In this document: in pieces, positions 34,743 to 47,300 of the stretch | Layout: each line of letters opens with the position of its first letter | Position numbering within the stretch: the stretch's first letter is position 1 | DNA from: Lycium barbarum | Taxonomy: Eukaryota; Streptophyta; Magnoliopsida; Solanales; Solanaceae | NCBI RefSeq assembly: GCF_019175385.1 | Contig: NC_083337.1 | Span: 46,476,938 to 46,540,937, forward strand | Length of the DNA: 64,000 nucleotides | Direction of reading: 5' to 3' | The notes under the pieces: generated by a model | Database searches by the model: none | The model's input: the letters and a program-made list of their open reading frames with translations, nothing else | Told to the model about the DNA's origin: nothing | Program-made: the position numbers and the translations under genes

Positions 34743-35640
34743 TTGCCAAATAAATTATTTTTCCTTTCCTCTTCCAAGAATTTTCAAAATAGTGTTTGTG
34801 CCAAATCGTCACTTAAACCAATTCTTTATCCCCTGTTACACCTATTCCCAAAAAGTCACCTCAGCCTCTTCAAAATTTCGAACCACAGAGGCCAGATTCC
34901 TCCAAGAGGAGAAGTAGTAAAGAGAACCTACAAAATCAAAAGGTTCTGTTTGAGAGAGTTTTTGATGTCAAGATTGAGAGAGGAGCTAGAAATGAAGGAT
35001 TTGATAAAAATGGTAGAATTCCAAGAGCGGAGCTATCTTTTTACTCAACCACCAACATGTGTATATGAACGAAAAGTGGTTGAATTCTATAAGAATTTGT
35101 TCTGTGTAAGTGATAATGCTCTAGCCCTAACAATGAATCTGATAGAGTTTGTGCTCACTGAGTCGACACTTGGGAAAATCTTGAGAGTAAAGACAACGAG
35201 ACTGAGAGCTGTAGCAGATAAGAGACCTCTAAAATTCAAGAACATCAATGTTAAAGCTGCAGGGTCAGCAACAAAAGCTGGTCTTTGAAAGAGTGAGCTT
35301 AGACCCGAGCATCAACTATCTTTCGAGTTTGTCAGCAAGAGGCTTTTGCCAAGTATGGAGGGACGATCTACTTTCACGGTAGCAGAACTGGTTCTAATGG
35401 AAGATCTTACATATTTTGAACCAATCAACTTGCTGGACATCATGATAGAGAGAATGAATAAGGTGGCCCAAATTGTGCAAGGAGTACCTGGTCTCCCGTA
35501 TGGATTTTTCTTAACAAAAGTCCTTGCGCACTTTAATGTAAGAACTGGTAGAGCCTCCGTGGGAACTAAGGACCATGTGTTCTCTCTAGCCACCTTGAAG
35601 GAGTGAGAGTATGTGCCACAAGGACCAGGTGTTGACAGTC
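34743..35640 (+). pseudogene. Plant-mobile-domain-like ORF of the SIRE element, broken
   Basis: The first part (34743-35288) has MVEFQERSYLFTQPPT, YERKVVEFYKNLFCV and LGKILRVKTTRLRAVADK. After a frame change at about 35289 the second part reads EFVSKRLLPSMEGRS, INLLDIMIERMNKVAQIVQ and LPYGFFLTKVLAHFNV. Order and spacing match the plant 'putative plant transposon protein' (Transposase_32) domain. That domain is found as an extra ORF in plant retroelements and in aminotransferase-like/plant mobile domain proteins. It lies downstream of pol, where SIRE elements have their env-like or extra ORF. The role is unknown. The second half is repeated at 41832-42024. Confidence 0.6.
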
Positions 35641-36174
35641 CATGCATCCTCGAGAAGCAGAAAAAGAAATTAAAGAAGTACGGAAAGAGAGGGATCAGTT
35701 GAGAACTCAAGTGGACGCACCCAGATATGAGATGATGAAGGATCGGCAAGCCCATAGAAATTGACCTATACTTTTTCAGCCCCTTCAAGTCTCTAAACTG
35801 TCTAGAAAATCCTTCCTAGCCCCATCCCTTTTGCATAAAATTGAAGTCACCTTTTCCTAAATTTTGGCAGATTTGCAGTTTAACTATCATTTGTGTATAC
35901 TGAATTTCTTACTATCTGCACTTGTGCTGATCTATCTATTGACATATTGTTGTGTTCCTGTGAATTATTGCAAGCTTGCTTTCCTCTTTCTTACTCATGA
36001 TTATGCCGCCCATGTGGATCTGAGTTAATATTTTTGAACTTCTTGTTGGCTGTGCCTAATCCTTTTTATGGCGCCAAAAGGGGGAAGATGTATTTATGTA
36101 TAGTGAAAACGGGAACTAGTGAAAAAGTGAACTGAACTGAACATGCGGTGATTAAGGGGGAAGAGTCGAATAAA
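35414..36174 (+). repeat. SIRE 3' region, first copy of a 0.76-kb direct duplication
   Basis: It matches 41832-42594 from TTTTGAACCA through CATGCGGTGATTAA to AAGAGTCGAATAAA. It covers the end of the mobile-domain-like ORF and the non-coding tail. The foreign segment starts directly at its right end. Confidence 0.85.
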
Positions 36175-36857
36175 TAAAGTAAGGAAGAACTTAAAATGGT
36201 GCAATTGTGTAATGTATGCTGTTTATTTCCCTTGGATTTCGTGTTCTTTACAATGGAATGACAAGCCTTATTTATACATAGGATATGGGGCACACATTCC
36301 ATGAATTGTGCCCCTACTAATAATGTGTATTGATACCATAATAATGATTGGCAATTAAGATGACAATAAAGCTTATAAATGCTCCGTGGAAGGCGTGGAG
36401 CCTGATATGTAACGGTTGACCGTTGGTCTCTCTTCCAGAGATATTCCGACGACCTCCAGGACCTGGTTGTATCTCCGGTATCACCAGGCTTCCTCCGGGA
36501 GTGCTTCAAGCTGACTCATATTTGGATTATGACTCTTGCCACGTGTCATCATGGTACTGGTCCACTTGTATTATACAAATTTAGCCCAATACGTTCCTTC
36601 CCCTCAATGCATAAAATAGATAATTGATAATTTTGAGAAGAAGTTATTTTTCTACAAGAAAGCAGAGAAATATTTCGTATTTGCTCCCTTTTCGCCAACA
36701 TTTCTAAATGTGAACATTACAAGAGACGAGCTTTAAGAGAAAATGAACCTTAATTACCATTTCTCTGATGACCTAAGCTATAGTGTTTTCTCTTTAGCAA
36801 TTGTAAGATCACTACATATGTAGGTATAATTTGTAAGAGAACATACTTGTAGTTATA

Positions 36858-37088
36858 ATGAAGATAATGGAATGGTGGTCCATTATTTTTGGTATTGCTA
36901 TTATTGTCTCGCTTTATGTTTTTATCAAAATTGGGCTCTTTACAAGTTCTACTCGTGATCTTTATGAGACTTTAATCGATGCATCTAATTTTTTTTTCTA
37001 TGTAGTTAGACATCAATTGCAACTTTTTAAAAACAAGGTACACATTCAGAAAGTACATAAAAGTACTAATATTTTATATCAACCATAA
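36858..37088 (+). CDS. Hypothetical 76-aa membrane-anchor ORF (low support)
   Basis: Counterpart of 11998-12144. It starts MKIMEWWSIIFGIAIIVS, has a hydrophobic N-terminal stretch, then TSSTRDLYETLIDASNFF. A possible splice donor (AAG followed by GTACAC) lies at about 37036. It might be the first exon of a lost gene. Function unknown. Confidence 0.2.
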   Translation: MKIMEWWSIIFGIAIIVSLYVFIKIGLFTSSTRDLYETLIDASNFFFYVVRHQLQLFKNKVHIQKVHKSTNILYQP

Positions 37089-37724
37089 TGTTAAGTTTCT
37101 TAAAATTACCATTGACCAAGCCATTTTTATAGTTTATTAGTCGGCGTGCATCTATATCTAGCTATTCTTATTTCATTGTCAATCCAAGTAAAATGTATAT
37201 GCAAGTGTCAAATGGTCTGACGTGGAACAATGAATGAACTGTTTGGATAAACATGGTGAGATAGATCAATACGTTAAGTTATTGTTGAATTGCATATAAT
37301 ATTTGCAACATTTGAAAAAAGAGTAGCCCGTGAGGTGGTTAATTATTGTTAAGTAATTTTATCTATATATTTTTTTTCCGATATAAAAGAGCGGCCTATG
37401 AGGCGTATGATTGAGTTTTTATTCTTTTATTCATCTCTATTATTTACTCCTCTGTTTTAATTTATTTGTTTGGTTTTAACTTCATACGAAGTTTAAATTA
37501 AAGATAGATAGAATGTACCAAAATATCTTTTGATCATATGATTTGAAACATGCCATTTGGAAAGTTGGAATTAAATAGTTGTCAAAAAGGAAAAGGGGCA
37601 ATTTTTTTTAAACGGACTAAGAAAAGAAAGTAAGACAAAAAATGTAAACGGAAGGATTAATAGATTTAAGTTTTACACACATACAATATCAATTTATTAA
37701 TACAATATAATATAAATAATATTC

Positions 37725-37986
37725 GTACGTAATATTTTCTTTTTGTAAATTAGGGAATCCGCAGCCGCTATTCTTTGGGTGCGCTCAGGGTAAACATCGC
37801 TTCTAGTGTAATAGCCCTCAAACCACATATGAGATGTAAATCGCATTAGGCAATCCCCATGCGACGAGCTCAGGCTGAGAAGGTTGTTGGTGATGGGAAT
37901 CGATACCAGGTCTCCCATGTGGAAAACCACTAGCCGAACCAATTCAGCCACCTTTGCAGGTTCCGTACGTAATATTAGTGTATATA
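37725..37986 (-). repeat. tRNA-derived SINE, copy 2
   Basis: Body 37737-37974, flanked by GTACGTAATATT on both sides. Same insertion as 17599-17825, carried along by the segment duplication. Confidence 0.72.
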
Positions 37987-38883
37987 ATTCAATCTCTTAA
38001 TTCCTACCTTTTTGTAGAGTTATTGTGCATGAAATCTGTTATCTAAATACAACTATATTCTTTAATATTTATCCAATTCCAGAGCATTGGCGATGACTTG
38101 CAAACATGTAAGAATTACAGTTCAATTATTTCTACGATGGAAAAGGAGTGACCAAAACAATGATGGTTAATTTGGTCTCTTTCACTAGTGTTGTTTCTTC
38201 TGTTAGACATTTGTTTTGTAATCACAACTTTGTACTCTACAATACTGTTTGCGTATAACCTGTGAGTACGATAATTAGCAACTTTCTAATAATTCTAGGA
38301 TGGAAAAGGAGTGACCAAAGCAATGATGGTTAATTTGGTCTCTCTTACTAGTGTTGTTTCTTCCATTAGACATTTGGTTTGTAATTACAAATTTGTTCTC
38401 TACAATACTGCTTGCGTATAACATATGAGTACGATAATTAGCAAATTTCTAAAATTTCAGTTACTTTACCACTTTGGTTCTCTCTTTTCTCTCTAATAAT
38501 CCCTTTCATATTATATACAAATATTTCTTGTTTGTTTTTCTTATAAGTAGGCAAAAATGGTAAGTTTACAGAATATATTTATGAATTATCCTTTCGTTGA
38601 AGAACTAGTTTATAGTAAAGTAGGGGGAAGATATGGTTTTAGATGTTGACCTATCATATAAGTAAAAATTACAAATGCCCAGGACGGAAAAGGGAAGAGA
38701 AAAAAAATTGAAACCATAATTTTTATTTGTTTCATAAACTTTTTAAAGTAAGAGCATTGAAATTTTTAAATAGCTAGGGGCAGACGAAAATCTAATTCTC
38801 AGAGCACTTATGCAATAAAAAACCAACAAATTATACACGAAGCTTCACAAATTCAAAGAGAAGGAAAACATACATCTTTCTTA

Positions 38884-39462
38884 GGCTTAATGCATATCCG
38901 GCCCCCTAAACTTGTCTTTTTTTTCCATTTTGGCACCTAAACTAAGTGTTGTTTCTATTGAACTCCTGAACTTGATCTCAAGTACGTCTATCAAACACAG
39001 TCTAACTTACATACAAATATGGTGATTTTTTTTTAACCTTGCGCGTGAATATAAATCGCATCCTACGTGTTATGTATTTAATGTAAACTTTAATGTAAAT
39101 ACATTCCGAGTGTTAGCAAATCTGTGTGTCAATTCAATAATGCGCAGTAGAATAATTTGGGACATATTTACATTAAATTTTACTCTGTTGATAGGCTGGA
39201 GTGGGACAACCTGGAAGCTCAAGGCTACGAGCAAGCTCAGATTGTATTACATTAGATTTTACATTAAATACATTCCACGTAGGATGCGGTTGACATTCAC
39301 GCGTAAGACTGAAAAAAGTGAAACTCACCATATATGCTATGTAAGTGGGACTGTGTTTGATAGACACACTTGAGGCTAGGGGTTCAATAAGAACACCACT
39401 TAGTTGAGGTGTCAAAATGGAAAAAAAAGGGACAAGTTTAGGGGCTGCATATGCATTAAGCC
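38884..39462. mobile_element. Mutator-type MITE, copy 2
   Basis: 579 bp with the same terminal inverted repeats as 18745-19331 and a flanking TCTTTCTTA on both sides. It is the same ancestral insertion. Confidence 0.82.
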
Positions 39463-41831
39463 TCTTTCTTAATTCAACACCAACAACATACACAGTGAAA
39501 TACTACAAAGTGGGGTTTGAAGAGGGTAGAATGTACACAGATCTTACCCTTATCTTGAAAGATAGAGAAGTTGTTTCCGGTAGACCCTCGGCACAAGTAC
39601 AAACTAGTCAAAGCAGTACAAAAAAAGAAATAATGGGAGCGACTAAGTCATGACAAAATACTATAAAAAACATGATAAAGCAGTCTGAAAAAACAAGAAA
39701 CAGTTACTACCACAAGTCAATACGATAATCGAAGTACAAAAAATATTAGATAATAGCAGAAATTGAATGACAAGAAACTAGCAGAGTAATACCTAAGCCA
39801 AATATAGTCATTGATCGTTGCAGCCTATCTAAAACTAAAATTGTGAGAATTTTCAAATTTCAATTGTCAATAAGAAAAGATCATTGACCAATTAATAAAC
39901 CCAACGTGTCATCTTTATATGGGTCAAAGGATTTTAAATACGCAACTCTTTACAATAATTTTTGTCTCAGTTCCTCTTTTAAAGAAACAGGATCTTGAAA
40001 GATGATATGTTGATGATAATGACAAAGAGAATTGAGGATTTTAAGGACAAGTTGTTATTCTATACTGTATACATTATACTAATGCATCTCTTCATATATT
40101 TGAAATTATCTGACGGATAAGAAGATAACTATTGAATTTTGCACTATGATCAACTACGTCTACTCCTCTATGAAAGCAAGGAGGAATTCTTTTAACTGAA
40201 GACAATATCTTTATGTCTTATAAATAAATACTATATAAATATTAGTATCCTTCTTAATTTGTGTAATCCCACAAATTAATTGAACTGCAAACTTTAAACA
40301 TGTTATGTGTTTATTTCTCAGGCACGACATAGCGGGAGTTTGTTGCACGATGGACATCATCATTTCCCGAATGAATTACGGGCATGTGCTTCTTTTCACA
40401 CTTAATTTTTATTTATTTGAATAATGGATTATTAGTTAGTGATAGCAAAAAACCGATAAAACTTATTCAAAATGATTGTAAATTATTTTCTTGGTGATCA
40501 GGTTAGTTTTATTACCAACACTTTTTAAATTTTAGTGTAAAAAATTAGAAGAATAAGACTTAATAATTTGAGATGACAATGTTATTTGAATAAAAATGAG
40601 AAAAGTCACATTATGTATAAGATAGTAACTGAAATATTAATAAAGCTAAATATAAAAAATATTGAAAACTTGAAAGAATTTCAAGGTAAAAAACAACAGA
40701 TTAAAAACATTATCTAAATTCTAAAAAAACAAAGAATTTAAAATACAATTGATATTCTCATAGAGCAATTTCAATAAGTAAAATTTAAAATGCAAAAGTT
40801 TGTATTGATAGAGAAAGAGAAAGGGAAGGAAATAGCGCTTATTGCACATAATAATATAATGAGAATTTATTTAAAATATCGATAGATGTTTTGACAGAAT
40901 AATAAAAGAACTTCTTCATTAATAATTAGACTTTGGACGAATTAAAAAATCATAATTCAGAATAATATGACATTACTTGGATTCTGTTAACATAATAAAT
41001 GAAAAACTAATTAAAATATCATAGAAAATAGAGATGGTGTGAGGGTGTGGATCGTAAGGAGGGAATGAGGTAAGTGGGAGTAGTTGGTGGTTTCTTTTTC
41101 TTTGATTTTTTTTTTTTTGATAAAGACAATAAAAATCATTCAAACAAAAAACTGTCCGTAAATCTAATTGGAGATGAGAAAGTTCTCCATTAAGACAAAA
41201 ATTTATACTATCTTTCAAGATCGTGAATTGAAATCTTTATACAAAAAGTCAAAAAACCAAAAGATTGAATCTTAAAACTATTCAAGCAACAAAATAAATA
41301 AAAAATAATTATTGTTTATTAGGTAATTTCTATAATTGAAATTTAAATTCAAAATTATATTAAAAATAATCAGCAATAAAATTTAAACTGAAACAAAGGA
41401 GAGAAAATTTAATTTCTTATTGTATATAATACTAAATAATAATTATTAACTATACCGACAAATTCGATATAAGAGTAATACCTACGCCAAATACAGCCAC
41501 TGATCGTTGCAGCTTATCTAAAACAAAAATTGTGAGAATTTTCAAATTTCAGTTGTCAATAAGCAAAGATCATTGACCAATTAATAAAACCAACATGTCA
41601 TCGTTTTAGGGGTCAAAGGATTTTAAATACGCAACTCTTTACAATAATTTGTCTCAGTTCCTCTTTTAAAAAAAACAGGAGCTTGAAAGATGAGATGTTG
41701 ATGATAATGACAGAGAATTGAAGAATTTAAGGAAAAGTTGTTATTCTATTCTATATACATTATACTAATGCATCTCTTCATTTATTTGAAATTATCAGAC
41801 GGATAAGAAGATAACTATTGTGCGAATTATC

Positions 41832-42594
41832 TTTTGAACCAAACAACTTGCCGGCCATCATGATAGAGAGAATGAGTAAGGAGGCGCGAATTGTGCAAGG
41901 AGTACCTGGTCTCCCGTATGGATTTTTCTTAACACAAGTCCTTGCGCACTTTAATGTAAGAACTGGTAGAGCCTTCGTGAGAACCATGGACCATGTGTTC
42001 TCTCTAACCACCTTGAAGGAGTGAGAGTTTGTGCCACAGGGACCAAGTGTTGACAGTCCATCCACTCTCGAGAAGCCGAAAAAGAAATTGAAGAACTCCG
42101 GACAGAGAGGGATTAGTTGAGAACTCAAGTGGACGCACCCAGATATGAGATGATGAAGGATCGCCAAGCCCATAGAAATTGACCTATACTTGTTCAGCCC
42201 CTTCAAGTCTCTACACTATCTGGAAAATCCTTCCTAGCCCCCATCCCTTTTGCATAAAATTGAAGTCAACTTTTCCTAAATTTCGGCAGATTTGCAGTTT
42301 AACTATTATTTGTGTATACTAAATTGCTTACTATCTGCACTTGTGCTGATCTATCTATTGGCATATTGCTGTGTTCCTGTGCATTATTGCAAGCTTGCCT
42401 TCCTCTATCTTACTTATGATTATGCTTCCTATGTGGCTCTGAGTTAATATTTTTGAACTTCTTGTTGGCTTTGCTTTAATCTTTTTGATGACACCAAAAG
42501 GGGGAAGATGTATTTGTGTATAGTGAAAAAAGGAACTAGTGAAAAAGTGAACTGAACTGAACATGCGGTGATTAATGGGGAAGAGTCGAATAAA
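41832..42594 (+). repeat. SIRE 3' region, second copy of the 0.76-kb duplication
   Basis: Starts TTTTGAACCAAACAACTTGC and repeats 35414-36174 with scattered differences. Here the sequence continues into the normal SIRE 3' end and PPT. Confidence 0.85.
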
Positions 42595-42759
42595 TGATTG
42601 TGATGCTGAAAATTCACAACTGTGAGAAGATGTGCTGAGTAAGGGTGAAGAACTAGAAGAGTGATATTTAATGATATTGTGTCAATTTTTGTCTTCTAGT
42701 TAAAAATGGTATTATGTTGCTAACATGTTGCAGGTGCCTTCACAATGATGGTCTGCTTG

Positions 42760-42837
42760 GCAGGGGGAACAATTGGGAAGCTGGTTCTCAGGGGGAACAT
42801 CAGTCTATGATTTTGTCATCATCAAAAAGGGGGAAAT
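42760..42837 (+). promoter_or_regulatory. SIRE polypurine tract region
   Basis: Two CAGGGGGAACA boxes (about 42761 and 42790) and a final AAAAAGGGGGAAAT directly before the LTR start TGATAGTTCC. Multiple PPT-like boxes before the 3' LTR are typical of SIRE/Maximus elements. Confidence 0.75.
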
Positions 42838-43707
42838 TGATAGTTCCAAGTGCATTCGTGTTTTGATGATTGTCAAACTGTTTTAGAACCAGATAGAGAC
42901 CTAGTCTGTAATCTGTTCGCTCTGCACCTTGCACTATTGGTAGAGACAGCTGTAAAGCCAAGTCGCTTGCTGCACACAAGTACAGCTGTGAGTTGGCCTA
43001 TGCTTTATGTCAAAGTGAATGAGTGGTCTCTATCCATCCCACATGCTTCCACTATATATATAACATAATGGCAACATATTGAGTTGACTTGAAAGCCTAA
43101 TCTAAATCGTGCAAAGCAACCGAACAAGTTCTCAAGATCTCTCAAGAACAAAGTCGTCTACAAGTGGAAGAACCTAATTCGGACACAAGTTTTAGTCTAA
43201 GTTCTTTATATTGTTGTGAGCCTTTGTTCGTTTGTGCTTAAATTGCATACCTACTCTTCTGTGTTAAGAAGTTGGTTGTAGGTGTTTCTGAAAAGTCTCA
43301 AAGTGTACTTCCTGCAAGTGTGTTTCCGCAAGCTTTTGAGTGGTACACTAGGCTAGAGTTAGTCTAGGTATATTAGTGGTCCTTGGCTAGAGTTAGTCGA
43401 GTGGAGTTGCTTGCCATCGGAGTATTGCAAGTGTGGAGGGACTACGGGGTTAGGTCCTAGGTTGCAAAAGTGTTATTATAAGGGTGAGGAATTATGGGAG
43501 TTAGTTCTGAGCTTACGATAGAGTGGTAACCTAAAGGTCCTCAGTTTAGTATAGTTGAAATCCTACTGGGTAGGTCGTGGTTTTTAATCCCTTGAGCAAG
43601 GAGTTTTCCATGGTAAAATCGTGCCTTTTTTACTTACTGTATTGCATCAGGAAACTGATACACAACCGGGTCCCTCACATATTGTTTGGTGGATGCATCC
43701 TCTAACA
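42838..43707 (+). repeat. 3' LTR of the SIRE element
   Basis: 870 bp. It pairs with 31483-32350 and is followed by the target duplication AATAG. Confidence 0.9.
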
Positions 43708-43712
43708 AATAG

Positions 43713-44309
43713 ATATAAACGATAATCAAACGTCAATTGTCATGTTTGAGTCAAAACCCTAGAACTAAAGAGCTTAGCTCCATAGACATGGAGGAAAATC
43801 AAGAAATCATCCAAATAAAAACGTAAAAACGAGTATTACAAAGAAGAGGAGGTAAAACCCTGTAACTATGGCCTCCACGGCGGCTCCAAACAGAGCTAAG
43901 TCAAAAGTTCTAACTTGCTACGCTAATTTATTCTCCGAAGACAAATATATCTGGCAATTAAATATTATGAGTGCTCTTTAACTGACAATTCAAGGTAATG
44001 CAATAAAGGTTAATAGGAGTGATTAAAAGTCTAATTTCTATCTTCCCTCCGATTCCTTTTTATGAAAAATTATTCCCTCCCTCTACCGCCAAAAATTGCA
44101 ACACCATTTTCTCTGCCCGTAGTTTAATTTTAGTTATGCTCAATTTTTATTTATAATTTACAAGATATCATTTCAATGTTTCAATGACAGAGACGTACCC
44201 AACCAAATAGAAATAATAGGGCCAAGCAAAAGATGATCCACATAGGAGGATTCAAAAGTATTGATACCTTGATGGATGAGCAAGTAAGCCTGTTGAAATT
44301 ACCAACTAT
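43713..44309. other. Continuation of pre-SIRE DNA, nothing coding
   Basis: ATATAAACGATAATCAAAC here continues the repeat unit cut by SIRE at 31482. The rest, including CCTCCACGGCGGCTCC at 43870, is repeat-like but not assigned. It ends at the Ogre LTR start at 44310. Confidence 0.4.
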
Positions 44310-47300
44310 TGTTGACACCTAATTTTTGACCTCCCATAATTTATTTTAATTACCAAAAGTCCTTGAGTAATAAACAGAGTGAAATATGTATTTTCAGAAG
44401 TCAAAATGATTTTATAAAAGTATTTAGATAATATTTTACCATTTTTATTTGGTAAAATAATTTCCATAATGTTATAAATCATTTGGAAATTAATTTACCT
44501 ATTATGACACTTTTGTCAAATTTAACCAAGAAAGTAAATAATTTACAAATAATTATTTATTTAATTATTTAAATTGTTAAATTGTCAGTTAGTAAGTATT
44601 TTACCTAGTTTAGCTCAAGGAATCTGATCAATTAAGTAAACTAATCCTTTTACCCCTCAAGTCTTAATGTTGAATGCCCAATGGGCATTTGTGTAATTTG
44701 TTAGAATTAATCATAATTAGTTAAAGTATTTAATTGTGGTTAATTCCACAAATTACTCAAATATTGGCTAATTGTGGCTTTAATTGAAGCAGCTAATTTG
44801 CATGGCCTAAAGTTGATTAAGGTCACTATTGCAATACTAGCCTTTAATGGTTTGGTTGAGTTTAAATCTGGCCTTAATTAAAATGACCAATTTCATGGTT
44901 TAGAGTCAATTGAGGTTATATTTGCAACTTAAATCCATTAGCATAATAATCATGTTCATTAGATTGGTTAATTGGTTAATTAAGTCATACTTGGCCATTA
45001 AATTAAAGAATTTTTTATTTTTTCTAATTTTGTCCATTTAAATTTTGTCGTATACACACACATATACATGGATATACACGTCTATATATGTATACCATGT
45101 ATACATGTGTGTATACATATATACAAATGGGCGGCCCCTTTTATTTCCCTTTCAAATTGGCCAAGCCCAGCCCAAAATAGGGCTAGACCCAGCCCAAGTG
45201 GCAATACATATACTCCATCCTTCAGCCAAACGAACCCCTTAAGGGGTCATTTGTTTTTTGCCATGGTTTCTTTGTGAAACCCTAGCCTCCATGAGGCGAT
45301 ACCATCTCGCTCCTACGTCACTCGCCATTTTTGGCAAGCTTGTAGGCGTACGATGCCTCTCCCAGGTCTGGTATAACCAGATCAAGCAATGCATTAATTG
45401 TTCCAACCCCTTTTCACCAAACGCAGCCCAAACGCAGTATATCTTACTACTTTGTTTTGCTTTTTATGCGAGCCAACTTTAAAATGACTGAAAATCCTTA
45501 ATGGTTTTTGTTCTTACTCAGTTTGAATACTATGTTCTTATTGGTTCATGATGAACCAAGTATATTGACAACTTTTGGGTCAGATCTGGCCCTTGAATAC
45601 GTACTTGATTTAATCTCAACCTTTAACCTTTGACTGCTGTAAGGATATGCCAATTCTCAGAATTAGAGGTTGTCCCACATCGAAATCAAATTAGGGTTTG
45701 GGGATTTTTATTTAAAGGTCCTTATTCTCCGTTATTTGGACAAGTCTGAGCATATTGAAAACTCCATTACTCACAAAACTCAAAAATACCTAAGATTTAA
45801 AAATATTTGAGATCTTTAATCTTTTTTTGAGTTAAGTAAAATTTTAAGAGCTTATTTTCTCTTGTTTTTCTGGGTTTGTGTGTGGCTGAGTGTGATTGAG
45901 GAACGAAGGAATCATCCAAGTTCATTCTCAATCAAGGCTTTGCCCCAAAAAGGTAATTTTCTATCTTTTTGGCTTTTATTTTGTTTAATCATGTGTTAGT
46001 CGTTATATGCTTAGTCATTTAGTCTGTTTTTACTTATTTTGAAATTGTAGTTAGTTAGTGTAAAGCTGTGTAAGGTCATGTATTAGTTAAATGTTCATTA
46101 TTATGATATGTTAGTTTGTTTAGACTGTTTAACTTAGTTTAATGTTATAGTTAGTATAAAATCATGTGTTAGATAGATGTTTACTATACAAGTGTGATTA
46201 GAAGTGTGTTAAATGGCCTTTAGGTTAAATAATAGATGGTAAAAACATCCTTGTTAACAGTGTTGGTTGATATGGACTCTATATGATAAAAAATGATTTA
46301 TGTTGGGATTGTTGTTTTTGCTTTAAAAAAAGTAAGAGACTGTCCTTACATATATGTGCTTTGAACCATGATTAAGTTGTCTAAATCCCATTTTTTCGAG
46401 TCATAACAGCTTGAACAAGTAATTGCATTTTAAGACCTAAAACTGTTATGTTCCATATGTCCATTTATTGATTGATTAGAGAATATGGGAACTTGTCTAG
46501 CCTCTATCTAGTTTTCATGTTTGGTTTGGTTTAGCTTGTTTGTCTCTAACCACTTGTCTAAGGATGTAATAGAAAAGGTTTCAAAGCTGTTTTGTCTGTG
46601 TTTGTTGGAGTTTCATGAAACTGTAATGAGTTCTTACCATTCTAAAGTTGCTATAGTATGGTGTGGTGTCCAAACTATTGAGAGCACACATTTTAAAACC
46701 AACATTATAAGGTAATGATCTGGCACAATTTCCATTATGTATTAAGAGATGTTTCTTTTGTGTTGTGATTGGAACTTTGCTGTTTGAAAAGATTTTTAAC
46801 TCAATAGTGAACTGGACTTTAAATCCATGATCCATTCTATTTTTCACCCTTTGCTTGGGTACTGTTGAATTGAGTGCATTATTTTACCCAGGCCAGTTTG
46901 TTCCCCCGTTTGGTCATATATTTGTCTCTATTAAAAAAAGGGAGAGAAATCCTAAGTTCTTGATCTCATCTAGGAGGTTTTTGTGAATTATCTGCATACT
47001 TATGTTGTTGTCAGATTTTAAAGAAAGGTTGGTCCTGTTTCTTATGATCTTAAGTCTTGTTTGGTACTTGCGTTAGTCAACTGGTTTACTAGTTAAACTT
47101 TCATGATAGTTGGAGTCTTGCATTAGACTAATCACTGGTTAAACTTTAAAGGGATCAATCCAACACACAATTTTGAATTTTCAAATATCTTCACATTTAT
47201 ATGGTCTGTTGATATATGCAAAGTAAATGTGTAGGTGAATGGAAGCCTTATTTGCTTAAACTTTATCCTAGATAGCTGATTTAGCATTAGTATATAACTG

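Larger units (their letters stand above)
36171..41820. repeat. Duplicated segment, copy 2, inside SIRE
   Basis: Collinear with 11313-21556 minus the Ale insertion. The left junction falls inside the Tat-type LTR, where both sides share AATAAA. The right end runs about 140 bp further than copy 1 and stops at ATAACTATTG. It carries the same SINE, 163-bp duplication and MITE. No intact gene. The 147-aa minus-strand frame at 36066-36509 is LTR sequence. Confidence 0.87.
31483..43707 (+). mobile_element. SIRE/Maximus-type Ty1/copia element, rearranged
   Basis: LTRs of 868 bp (31483-32350) and 870 bp (42838-43707) both start TGATAGTTCCAAGTGC and end CTCTAACA. The target duplication is AATAG (31478-31482 and 43708-43712), and flanking DNA is continuous across the insertion. 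A decayed PBS (AGCGGTGCCAGAAC) follows the left LTR. A typical SIRE PPT region (CATCATCAAAAAGGGGGAAA) precedes the right LTR. Gag is present and pol is almost gone. A plant-mobile-domain-like ORF lies downstream. A 5.65-kb foreign segment (36171-41820) sits in the 3' region. LTRs differ by several percent, so it is an old insertion. Confidence 0.9.

Noticed and set aside
36066..36509. 147-aa minus-strand frame
   Set aside because: It covers the Tat-type LTR copy and the SIRE 3' non-coding region. It has no homology and is broken in the corresponding copy 1.
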